A DNA stretch of 64,000 nucleotides from Tubiluchus corallicola (lineage: Eukaryota > Priapulida > Priapulimorpha > Priapulimorphida > Tubiluchidae). Location of the stretch: contig JAQGDQ010002369.1 of assembly GCA_030141605.1 (NCBI GenBank), positions 372,001 to 436,000 on the forward strand, read 5' to 3'. Numbering within the stretch: the stretch's first letter is position 1; every line of letters starts with the position of its first letter. The position numbers and the translations under genes are program-made. The notes under the pieces are model-generated. The model was not told the DNA's origin, did no database searches, and was given only the letters and a program-made list of their open reading frames with translations. Below, piece by piece: positions 25,406 to 33,146 of the stretch.

Positions 25406-26827
25406 ATGAGTTTACAAGTATTAACCGCTAATGCGGTACCAGATGATTCATTTGAAGAAGATAATAGTCTTCATTCAGAATTTGAAGAACTAAGAAGATT
25501 TTCGAGATACGAACATCCTTTGGAGGGCGAGTTTCCAAGTTCGCCTCTTGCTTTAGATAACATGGTGAAGCAGTTATCCTTTCAGAATGGACATCGTCCA
25601 ACGGAAACTTGCCTTCATGGCGAAGTTATCTATGATCCTCAAACTATCAGTGAAATTCTTAAAAGAATCCCAGAAGAACAATTGATTCCTTTTGCAAATT
25701 TAAAAGACAATATAGGAGAAACAGCTCTATGCAAAGTAGCAAGAACAGGGCAACTGGATGCAGCAAAGGCGATCTTAGATGCTGTTCCTCAGGACCAACG
25801 AAGCCTTCTCGCTGATCAAGCTGATAGTTTAGAAAATACACCCTTTCAAATTGCCTCTTTACGAGGGTATTTTGATGTGCTTCTGGAACTTATGCCATAT
25901 AGCAATATTACGGTGGACGATCGAGGATTAGCTTTAGAGAAAGCAGCGAGATCTGATCATTTAGAAGCAGTTCAAAAGTTGTTACAAAACGGTCCTATTA
26001 CAGATGAAGTTCGCGAAAATGCAGTAGAAGATGCTGCTTGGAGGGGGCACTTAGAAATCGTTCAGGAGTTATTGCAAAATGGTCCCATCTCTGGTGAAGC
26101 TCGTGGCAGAGTAGTGATAAATGTAGCTAGGAATCCCATAGTATTCATTCGGAATCGCTTAGAAACCGTTCAGGAGCTATTGCAAAACGGTCCCATCTCT
26201 GATGAAGCTCGTGGCATAGCAGTGGGATATGCAGCAGAAAGAGGTCATTTAGAAATAGCTCAGGAGTTATTGCAAAACGGTCCCATCTCTGATGAAGCTC
26301 GTGGCATAGCAGTGAGATATGCAGCAGAAAGAGGTCATTTAGAAATAGCTCAGGAGTTATTGCAAAACGGTCCCATCTCTGATGAAGCTCGTGGCATAGC
26401 AGTGAGATATGCAGCAGAAAGAGGTCATTTAGAAATTGTTCAGGAGTTATTGCAAAATGGTCCCATTACAGATGAAGCCCGCAAAAATGCAGTGGGAAAA
26501 GCAACTCGGAGGGGGCACTTAGAAATCGTTCGTGAGTTATTGCAAAATGGAGCTATCTCTGAAGAGGTTCGTGGAAAGGCTGTGAAGTCGGCAGTGCTGA
26601 ATGATCACTTAGAAATCGTTCATGAGTTATTGCAAAATGGTGATATATCAATGATAGATTATGGAATGGCTATAGCAGTTGCAACATGTAATCGCCACTT
26701 TGATACTGTCTTGTACCTTCTTAAGTCAGACAAAGTTATGCTCGGACTGATTGCAACAGGTGTTCTTACTTTATCTGCACTTTCTACAATGTTAGCCGCG
26801 CTTTCGATGGAGGATAATTATGAATAG
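25406..26827 (+). CDS. Ankyrin-repeat-like protein 3 with C-terminal membrane helix
   Basis: 473 residues. It starts like its paralogues (GGGAAGAAG before ATG; MSLQVLTANAVPDDSFEEDN) and keeps the head that paralogue 2 has lost (FQNGHRPTETCLHGEV). One ankyrin-like unit (DNIGETALCKVARTGQLDAA) is followed by about ten 30-residue units, LLQNGPISDEARGIAVRYAA being the commonest. Three successive units are nearly identical at DNA level (26171-26440). The C-terminus has a hydrophobic helix (VMLGLIATGVLTLSALSTMLAAL) followed by a short acidic tail, as in a tail-anchored protein. It could act in a host or inclusion membrane after secretion; this is inference from the family. Confidence 0.75.
   Translation: MSLQVLTANAVPDDSFEEDNSLHSEFEELRRFSRYEHPLEGEFPSSPLALDNMVKQLSFQNGHRPTETCLHGEVIYDPQTISEILKRIPEEQLIPFANLKDNIGETALCKVARTGQLDAAKAILDAVPQDQRSLLADQADSLENTPFQIASLRGYFDVLLELMPYSNITVDDRGLALEKAARSDHLEAVQKLLQNGPITDEVRENAVEDAAWRGHLEIVQELLQNGPISGEARGRVVINVARNPIVFIRNRLETVQELLQNGPISDEARGIAVGYAAERGHLEIAQELLQNGPISDEARGIAVRYAAERGHLEIAQELLQNGPISDEARGIAVRYAAERGHLEIVQELLQNGPITDEARKNAVGKATRRGHLEIVRELLQNGAISEEVRGKAVKSAVLNDHLEIVHELLQNGDISMIDYGMAIAVATCNRHFDTVLYLLKSDKVMLGLIATGVLTLSALSTMLAALSMEDNYE
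26171..26440 (+). repeat. Three near-identical 90-bp tandem repeats
   Basis: Units at 26171-26260, 26261-26350 and 26351-26440, each encoding one 30-residue ankyrin-like unit. They differ at only a few bases (GGATATG/AGATATG, GAGCTAT/GAGTTAT, AATAGCT/AATTGTT), so they are recent duplications within the gene. Confidence 0.9.
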
Positions 26828-26900
26828 TAATTTTTAGACAATTGCCACTATTCCCTGCATTTTTTTAATGATACAGATAGATACGGAAGTAAAATTCAAG

Positions 26901-28151
26901 TTACTTTCCGGTATTGGGGGATAAGTGTCCGGTTAGTCTCATAATACCGAAAGAGAGAATCACCACGATGAGGATTATAAAGAATCCAAGTTCGACAGCT
27001 GAAATTTTTGGGAATACAGTGATTTGGACAAAGTAGGATGCTGTTGCTAGAAGCCACGCAACAAAATAAACGATCTGAACCTGCTTACTGGGTCTTCCAA
27101 ACCATTTGCTGAGTAGATAGCCCAGGACAAGAATGATACATAGGTGAACGAGGGATGTCTCAGAGAGGGTCAACAGGAAATCAAGAGAGACGAAATTGGA
27201 AAACAGAATAAAGAGAATGGTCAGACCAAGGCCGAGTATCAGGTATTCTTTTCTGCCTACAAGAGCTTTAGGGGCGAGCACTTCCCAGCCTACTGAGGCT
27301 GAATATACATTCGCGACGTTCGCTGTGATTACTGAGAGTGAGATGAACAGAATCAGAGCATAATAGAAGAGATAACTGTCTGAAGAAAGGACCAGGCTTT
27401 CATTGATCTCAAAGGTCTTAAGGATCAACGATCCGAAATAGAGACTGAGAATTCCAAGGATAATGCTCACCAGCTGGATGATGATCAGAGCCTTGATCGA
27501 ATCTGCCCAGGATTTGCTATGACGGAAAAACGTAGGGTAATCGGATGAGATACCGAGGTTTGTTGCAAGAACAAGGGTAAGGCCTGCTAGTGAGAGGGGA
27601 TTGCCATTTGCGTGAGGCGCTCTTTCCGGTAATAGGATGAATACAATAAGAAAGCTGAGGAACAGTAGGGGAAAGGCGAAGGTCGCGAGTCTTCGGAGTA
27701 GTACGATCCCTTCCATACACAGGAATGTGCTCACCAGTCCAAGAAAAACACTGATCTGGATGAATTGATTTATTTCGTCATTTTCTTCAAAAGTGATGAG
27801 GTGTGTGAGCGTGCGGCTGGCTACCGTTGTTTGCGTGATGTACCATGCGAGTGTTGATACAAGAAGAAGAACCGCGATAAAATAGCTGCCGAAATTACCC
27901 AGATAGTCTCTTGAAATATCCAGGGTACTCTGCCTCTTTTCATGGCTCATTGCAACGATTCCCAGCCTGATGAACCAGAGAATGGCATTTCCAACAATGA
28001 TGGTAAGGATAGCTCCCAGAAAGCTGTTTACTTGCAAGATGAGGATACTGGTCGCAAGTGTTGGAAGACTCATCCAGCCTGCTAGCTGAATGACGGTGAG
28101 TTGTCCCCAGGACTGATGGATATCTGGAAGCTTTTGATCCTGCTCCATCAA
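26901..28151 (-). CDS. NCS1-like (cytosine/purine/thiamine-type) permease, copy 2
   Basis: 416 residues with 12 predicted hydrophobic helices. Helix 1 (LTVIQLAGWMSLPTLATSILI), the loop ISRDYLGNFGSYFIAVLL, and the DYPTFFRHSKSWADSIKA stretch before helix 7 fit the nucleobase:cation symporter-1 (CodB/PucI) fold. The family assignment comes from general layout, not from a diagnostic motif; an APC-superfamily amino acid carrier is an alternative. The start overlaps the stop of the paralogous upstream gene by 4 bases (28148-28151), so the two are translationally coupled. An intracellular bacterium could use it for nucleobase or vitamin uptake from the host. Confidence 0.6.
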   Translation of the reverse strand: MMEQDQKLPDIHQSWGQLTVIQLAGWMSLPTLATSILILQVNSFLGAILTIIVGNAILWFIRLGIVAMSHEKRQSTLDISRDYLGNFGSYFIAVLLLVSTLAWYITQTTVASRTLTHLITFEENDEINQFIQISVFLGLVSTFLCMEGIVLLRRLATFAFPLLFLSFLIVFILLPERAPHANGNPLSLAGLTLVLATNLGISSDYPTFFRHSKSWADSIKALIIIQLVSIILGILSLYFGSLILKTFEINESLVLSSDSYLFYYALILFISLSVITANVANVYSASVGWEVLAPKALVGRKEYLILGLGLTILFILFSNFVSLDFLLTLSETSLVHLCIILVLGYLLSKWFGRPSKQVQIVYFVAWLLATASYFVQITVFPKISAVELGFFIILIVVILSFGIMRLTGHLSPNTGK

Positions 28152-29398
28152 AGACCCCTTTCTATTTCAGGTTTTGATCGTAATTTCTGTATAGACCAGG
28201 TTGTCTCTTCTACAAGAAAAATAATAAGAAAAAAAAGAGCGCTTATGCCCATTCCGTATAGAAGAGGGGTCACAGCATCAAAAGGGGCGAAAATTTGATA
28301 AATGGTTCCTGCAATGCACCCAATTAACCAGGAAGCGGCATTGATCACTTTTTCAAACCTTCTAGGCCTGTGGCGTACGATAATGCGTGATAAGACACCG
28401 ACAACTAATACGAATCCCAAGATAGAGATGTAGCTGTCCAATAGGTTTACAAGAAATTTGATAGGGGAAGTGATTTGTACAAATGTATAAACGGCTGTTC
28501 CTAATAAGCCTATAATAGCATGTCCTTTGCTACCTTCAAAAAATGGAATGAATGTTTCATAGCAAGCAGATGCCAGGTAGATATTTAAGAGGTTTGTTGT
28601 GACTAATGAGATAAGAATGAAGATTGTAGTTGGAATGACGTAGGTAATGAAGTTCGGAGGACCGGAATTCTGTAATACAAATGCCGAGTCAGGAGAAAAG
28701 CTCATCCATATGGACGCACATTCAAAAAAAGTGATCCAAATTAACATAAATGTTAAGGCAAGTAATGAATTCGCTTTTGAAATGGAATGGCGAAAGAACG
28801 TAGGCAGGTTAATCATCCCAGGTAATAGTACAACAATAGCTGTGATGATTCCCGGAAATGAAAGACTCCAACTTCCTCCCGAGAACAAGGAATATTCAGA
28901 AATACTGATCGCATAAATATTATAAGCGAGGACGAAAGGGAGGCAGATTATTGTCATCCACTTGAGAAGCTGTATTCCTCCTATAGCCAACATTGCAGTG
29001 ATCAGACCAAAAATGGCACCTATTTGGATGACCACATCTTTTCTCCAAGGATAGCTGTACTGAAAGAGTGTTTTTAAACCAACTAGGGCTTGATTGAGTT
29101 GGAGAGCATACCAGTCAAGAAAGGCCAAGATCAAAATGATTGCAAACAGAAGTCCAGCATGCTTCCCTATGTATCCTGTGATATTTTTGATCGCATTCAT
29201 GCCCTGTTGTACCATCGAAACAATAGCTAAAGCGATCAACCATAGCACCAGATTTCCCACCAGGATGGAACAAATGGCTGTGCCGGCCCCGTAGCGTACA
29301 GCAAGTTGCTTGCCAATAATGATCGCTGGAAGGCCGAGAGCAACACTCTGTATACTTGAAAGATGAAAAAAGTTCTGATTTCTCGGAAGTGAGGTCAT
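28148..29398 (-). CDS. NCS1-like permease, copy 1
   Basis: 416 residues, the same length as its partner and with the same helix arrangement (ASGLPAI-type first helix LGLPAIIIGKQL; loop ITGYIGKHAGLLFAIILIL; INLPTFFRHSISKANSLLAL before helix 7). The shared PTFFRHS motif shows they arose by tandem duplication, but overall divergence is large, so they probably have different substrates. The N-terminus (MTSLPRNQNFFHLSSIQS) is polar. No terminator is seen between the two. The promoter should lie in the 82 bases before the start, between this gene and the end of the 399-residue unknown. Confidence 0.6.
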   Translation of the reverse strand: MTSLPRNQNFFHLSSIQSVALGLPAIIIGKQLAVRYGAGTAICSILVGNLVLWLIALAIVSMVQQGMNAIKNITGYIGKHAGLLFAIILILAFLDWYALQLNQALVGLKTLFQYSYPWRKDVVIQIGAIFGLITAMLAIGGIQLLKWMTIICLPFVLAYNIYAISISEYSLFSGGSWSLSFPGIITAIVVLLPGMINLPTFFRHSISKANSLLALTFMLIWITFFECASIWMSFSPDSAFVLQNSGPPNFITYVIPTTIFILISLVTTNLLNIYLASACYETFIPFFEGSKGHAIIGLLGTAVYTFVQITSPIKFLVNLLDSYISILGFVLVVGVLSRIIVRHRPRRFEKVINAASWLIGCIAGTIYQIFAPFDAVTPLLYGMGISALFFLIIFLVEETTWSIQKLRSKPEIERGL

Positions 29399-29480
29399 GT
29401 ATGTTGGGGTACTATTATCCTTACCACCAACATACTATATTTTTTCTTTTAGAAAAGCCAACACCAGAATCATTGTACGA

Positions 29481-30680
29481 TTAAGCAGACTGCCTTTGCT
29501 CCGTATTTCTAAATTCAGCTGCTTTCCTAACCTGAACCGGGTAGACGTGATTAATGAAAAAGGTAGAAGGATTATCGATAGAAAAACCTTTTTCCTTAGC
29601 CATGGAAATATAGTGTTCAAAATCAGGATCGTCAATCTGAACCTCTAAAGTAGGATCAGGATATTGTCTGTGATCGGCAGCTCCTGCTAGAATAACATCA
29701 AGAATAGATGTTTTTGTAAGCTCTTCTGTCCATTTCATTTTGCAGACTTCGTCTTCTTCAGTAATAAGAATACCTTTTACCATGCATGCCGGCTTGTCGA
29801 GATCCACTTCATCCGGGTCAGCAAGAATATAAGAAGAGCCGTTTTCACCTTCAACAGATTTGAAAAAGAGAGTCTCCTCATCTTTTACATGGTACTGATC
29901 GCCTTCTTTCTTTAGAAATTTAGCTTTGATGATTAGAGGAATGTTCTCTTTCAAACTTGCCTTGAGAAGGACTTTATAAGTCCAAAACATTGGCAAAGTC
30001 GGCCAAGCATCATTGTGAACATGAAGGAATTTGTCAGAGACCATAAAATAATCATTCACTGAGACTTCTTCTAGCCATGCTAATTCCTTGATGAAATCAA
30101 CAGATGCTTCAGAAAGCATTCTTCTCAATTTTCTACCGATTTCGGTGGCAAAGTTTGTAGAAATATCTCCAAATTGCTTCAAATTTGTAGGTCTTGTTTT
30201 ATCTTGAATGACAAGCGAAGAAAGCCATTCCCCATCAGGATGAGGTGCTTTCATTTCGCTCAAAAGAAAGGCCTTTAAGAGAAACAGTTCATCAGAAGAG
30301 AGTTCTATGTCTAAGCCTTCATTAACGATCACTTCTTTTAAAGAGATATCAGAGCTCATCAGAGAAGAGATGGTCTTATCAGACAATAATCCGTCAATTC
30401 TCTGTGTTAAAGTAGAAATCGTTTCCTTGAGCCTGTAAAAATCGATTTGTCCTTTGGACGCCATCATAGTGATTTTTACCGCTCTGATCTGACAGGCGTT
30501 TTCTCCTACAAGACTATCGAACTTCTCAAGATCACCCTCTTTAAGGGCATTAAGAGCACATTCCAGTGCATTAAGAAGGAACTTATATTCATTCAACCCC
30601 TTCTTCAACTGAGCATTTTTTCTCTCAGAAAGATCATAATATAGAACATCTTTTAATTTGTAGTTTAATAACTTTTGCAT
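29481..30680 (-). CDS. Hypothetical soluble protein, 399 residues
   Basis: I do not recognise this protein. It has no signal peptide or membrane helix. The N-terminal half is helical (KLKDVLYYDLSERKNAQLKK; LTQRIDGLLSDKTISSLMS). The C-terminal half has more aromatic residues and beta-like stretches (FLHVHNDAWPTLPMFWTYKV; ACMVKGILITEEDEVCKMKW), and the segment ends IDDPDFEHYISMAKEKGFSI. A GAGG site lies 8 bases upstream of the ATG. It sits alone in the accessory segment between the permease pair and a small membrane protein. A secreted effector is conceivable in this setting, but nothing in the sequence shows it. Confidence 0.55.
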   Translation of the reverse strand: MQKLLNYKLKDVLYYDLSERKNAQLKKGLNEYKFLLNALECALNALKEGDLEKFDSLVGENACQIRAVKITMMASKGQIDFYRLKETISTLTQRIDGLLSDKTISSLMSSDISLKEVIVNEGLDIELSSDELFLLKAFLLSEMKAPHPDGEWLSSLVIQDKTRPTNLKQFGDISTNFATEIGRKLRRMLSEASVDFIKELAWLEEVSVNDYFMVSDKFLHVHNDAWPTLPMFWTYKVLLKASLKENIPLIIKAKFLKKEGDQYHVKDEETLFFKSVEGENGSSYILADPDEVDLDKPACMVKGILITEEDEVCKMKWTEELTKTSILDVILAGAADHRQYPDPTLEVQIDDPDFEHYISMAKEKGFSIDNPSTFFINHVYPVQVRKAAEFRNTEQRQSA

Positions 30681-30747
30681 GTATTGCCTCTTTTAAAAAC
30701 TTAAATTTATTAACTAAATACAGTTAGTAAGAGTGAAATATGCGGTA

Positions 30748-30936
30748 TTAAACGGAAGCTGGTTTGTTCACTAGTTTATGGATGAAATGACCGCATAAAG
30801 CTCCAATTGGAACCCCAACGATGATCCAAAACGGTCCTCCTAGAAAGAAGGCAAGAATTCCACCGGCACAAGCAAATAAGGCTGTTCCGAGGACTTTATA
30901 AGTTTTTAATAGATTATCTGACTTATTATTCTTCAT
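30748..30936 (-). CDS. Small membrane protein, 62 residues
   Basis: A short protein with two closely spaced hydrophobic helices (VLGTALFACAGGILAFFLG and FWIIVGVPIGALCGHFIH) linked by a Gly-Pro turn, a Lys/Asn-rich N-terminus and a short basic C-terminus. A GGGGG purine run about 9 bases before the ATG is an acceptable ribosome-binding site. The hairpin-like pair is in the style of Inc bilobed domains or of small Gly-zipper proteins. Function unknown. Confidence 0.5.
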   Translation of the reverse strand: MKNNKSDNLLKTYKVLGTALFACAGGILAFFLGGPFWIIVGVPIGALCGHFIHKLVNKPASV

Positions 30937-31220
30937 TAATTTAACCCCCGCCTATTATGGCTTAGATTTAATTATAATATTTTAATTGAATTAATTTCCA
31001 TGAATACCCTAGGTGTTAGAAATTAAGTTACTGATAATCAGTTGATTATTTTAGGAATTGACTGGGAAACGAGATTCATTTTGGGCTCTAAGTCCTTTAT
31101 TTTCAGAGCTTAGTAAGTGGTTAAGACATAGTTACATAAAAAACAGGGAAAAATTGGGGAGATTTAGAGGTAAAAAAGACCTTGGACGGCAAAGCGATAT
31201 TGTGGCTCAAAGCCTTACGA

Positions 31221-31351
31221 ATTGGCGGGCTCGATGAGGAAAACCTTATGATTCAACTTGATTTGATCCGGTCATTGATATCGAGGAACTTAATTTCAAG
31301 TACGTCGTCAGTTTTGAAGAGATCGTGGAGGTTTTCTACACGTCGGTAGGG
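31221..31351 (-). pseudogene. Stray copy of the pnp 3' end
   Basis: About 131 bp aligning with the last 130 or so bases of pnp (33150-33290) in the same orientation: CTTATG.TTCAA.TTGATTTG, TTGATATCGAG, and a perfect TTTTGAAGAGATCGTGGAGG with TTTTCTACACG after it. The S1-domain residues are readable only with frame changes. It is a decayed duplicate of the pnp tail, lying on the far side of the LuxR pair from pnp itself. Confidence 0.75.
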
Positions 31352-31893
31352 ATGTACTATTAGATCCGGTGCTTCACCTCAAGTGGAAACTAAGAGAAAA
31401 GCTGCTCTTTGATACAACAACTGGAAGATTGTTGAGACGCTCTCTTCGAACAAAAGGAAATTGAGCCCAATAGCAGTATGGGCAAAGCAGTGGAAAAGAC
31501 TGACCAAAAGATAGGTCTTGAATCGAAAAAATGCATGTTTTTTGCAAATAAAACGGTAGCAAATATCGGGGATATCTACATGAGCTTGCTGAGTACTTAT
31601 TGTATTCCGACCATAAAACCGAACCCATAAAAGGCTTAGACACTCAAACCATTGTCGTGGCATATTTTTGCCGCGTATAGCGATAGGTTCGAGGAACATG
31701 TTTACTGCAGATAGCTACGAAAAGCTTTTTTCCCAGTAACTATGCACCCTGATTGTATATTCCATAGCCTGCCGCTCCGCATCGCTCTTGGCTCTAGCAA
31801 TCAGAGCTGTGATTTTGCGAATTTTATTAGCGATATCCACAGGAATGAAATGGTAGGCTAAAGTATAAGTTTACATGAAGAGAATTTAATTGG
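31352..31893 (-). other. Non-genic stretch with decayed coding sequence
   Basis: Together with 30937-31220 this is the longest gap in the accessory segment. On the minus strand, codons between about 31850 and 31735 read as a plausible helical protein (PVDIANKIRKITALIARAKS, DAERQAMEYTIRVHSYWEKS) ending in TAG with no start. A 106-codon open frame follows (31379-31699), without a ribosome-binding site and with unusual composition (many Phe, Cys and His). I read this as remains of one or more genes. Nothing identifiable lies in 30937-31220. Confidence 0.35.
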
Positions 31894-32721
31894 TCACGCA
31901 TGCTCATGGCAAGGATATGCAAATACCAAATCCTGTTCTATGGCAAATGAAATCAGCTGCGATTGTTTCTCCAAGTGGAGCTTTTGTTTGATGTTATCAA
32001 TATGACGTTCCACTGTCTTCTTGCTGATATGTAAGATTATAGAGATCTCCTTCATGGACTTGCCTACCACTAACCAATTTAGACACTCTATTTCTCGGTT
32101 TGTGAGGTAGACTCCTTGATATAATCCGCTGAGATAATACCTGCGGATTAGAGTGTTTTTTGAAAATTCAGTTTCTTTTTGCTTTAGCCTGCTAGCCAGA
32201 TCAGGAATTTCACGTAAGGGCACATATAGTCGTTCTCCTTCAGCCTTATCAATAAGGCCTTTGGCTTGGTCTTTGAAGTAGTATACAAAACGATTCAAAA
32301 TTGATTTTTTGAAGTCGTAAATATGAAAATTCTCCGAAGCGAGGGTGATAATTTCGATGAAGTCAGTAGATCTCTTGATGAAGTGCATACCCTCGGGAAA
32401 TTTAAAAAGTTTCTTGAATTCCAGTCTAAAAGTTGTTTGTTTGTTCGTATCTGATAGCCTTTGAACCGCCCATGTTGCGGATTGAAATTGTGAAAGAGGG
32501 AGATCGTGATCACACCAAGAGAGCTGATAGTTTGCTTCTTCATAAGTCCATCTGAAAATGTCGGGATTATTAGAAAGAATAATTCTCGAACCATCACGGT
32601 ACACTTTTCCATACCTGAAAAAAATCCTACCTATACGGTCTTCAAGTGGTTTGCACAACTTCGAAACCTTCTCAGCTGAGGTAATGATATGACTACCTTC
32701 TAAGTCTATTTTCTCTCTCAA
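31894..32721 (-). CDS. LuxR-family regulator B, full length
   Basis: 275 residues, the only complete member of the four LuxR-like genes here. Residues 1-180 form a sensor-like domain of unknown ligand (SHIITSAEKVSKLCKPLEDR; FRYGKVYRDGSRIILSNN; YYFKDQAKGLIDKAEGE). The C-terminal LuxR HTH is intact: LTNREIECLNWLVVGKSMKE, then ISIILHISKKTVERHIDNIK with the conserved K.T.E.H...I. The start is a TTG (LREKIDLEG), matched exactly in the left-arm copy. Similar two-part regulators with a C-terminal LuxR domain are frequent in amoeba-associated bacteria. It lies 18 bases after the remnant of gene A and on the right arm of the inverted duplication. Confidence 0.7.
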   Translation of the reverse strand: MREKIDLEGSHIITSAEKVSKLCKPLEDRIGRIFFRYGKVYRDGSRIILSNNPDIFRWTYEEANYQLSWCDHDLPLSQFQSATWAVQRLSDTNKQTTFRLEFKKLFKFPEGMHFIKRSTDFIEIITLASENFHIYDFKKSILNRFVYYFKDQAKGLIDKAEGERLYVPLREIPDLASRLKQKETEFSKNTLIRRYYLSGLYQGVYLTNREIECLNWLVVGKSMKEISIILHISKKTVERHIDNIKQKLHLEKQSQLISFAIEQDLVFAYPCHEHA

Positions 32722-32739
32722 ATCCCACTCCCATATTGA

Positions 32740-32997
32740 TCAAAATACTAACTCCTGATCTACCGCAAAGGGAATAAGCTGAGACTGTTTTTCAAGATGG
32801 AGTTTCTTTTTGATGTTATCCATCTGCCGCTCGACAGTTCTCTTGCTTATGTAGAGTAATTTAGCGATTTCATCCGTTGACTTGCCCTGTACGGTCCAGG
32901 AGAGACTTTCTACTTCTCTATTTGTTAGATAAAGGCCCTGATAAAGACCGTGGGGATAGTATTTTAAAGGCTTTAAAGGTATCCACCACCACTTCAT
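32740..32997 (-). pseudogene. LuxR-like regulator A, C-terminal remnant
   Basis: 85 residues beginning MKWWWIPLKPLKYY and continuing into an intact LuxR HTH (LTNREVESLSWTVQGKSTDE, then IAKLLYISKRTVERQMDNIK). The sensor half is missing: by comparison with the left arm, some 540 bp are deleted between the shared leader and the HTH. The fragment is in frame from an ATG and could in principle be made as an isolated DNA-binding domain that competes with the full-length regulator. No convincing ribosome-binding site is present. Its HTH is the undamaged version of the one broken by an 11-bp deletion in the left arm. Confidence 0.55.
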
Positions 32998-33103
32998 TAA
33001 TCAACTCTTAATTTTTTGTTAAAATTTATTTTACTAATCGAAGGGAATTCCAGGAAAGTGGAGGGGAATACAAGGGTCCTGCCGCTAGGGCGATTCAGAG
33101 CCC

Positions 33104-33140
33104 AAAAGGGGCCTGCTAGGCTCGAGAAGCCTGGCAGGCC
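33104..33140 (-). terminator. Terminator after pnp
   Basis: A 13-base stem GGCCTGCcAGGCT/AGCCTaGCAGGCC with a 5-base loop, followed on the minus strand by CCCCTTTTGGG, just after the pnp stop. Strong hairpin, short T-run. Confidence 0.7.
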
Positions 33141-33146
33141 TAGAGA

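Larger units (their letters stand above)
31894..33029 (-). repeat. Right arm of the inverted LuxR duplication
   Basis: Inverted counterpart of 3058-4283. The order within the arm, read on the minus strand, is shared leader, gene A remnant, gene B, as on the left. The arms are 28 kb apart and oppositely oriented. Confidence 0.7.

Noticed and set aside
26171-26440. Regular direct repeats as a possible CRISPR array
   Set aside because: Units are contiguous, 90 bp, in frame and code for ankyrin-like units; there are no spacers.
31379-31699. 106-codon open frame as a real gene or transposase piece
   Set aside because: No start signal, odd composition, no transposase motif; treated as decayed sequence.
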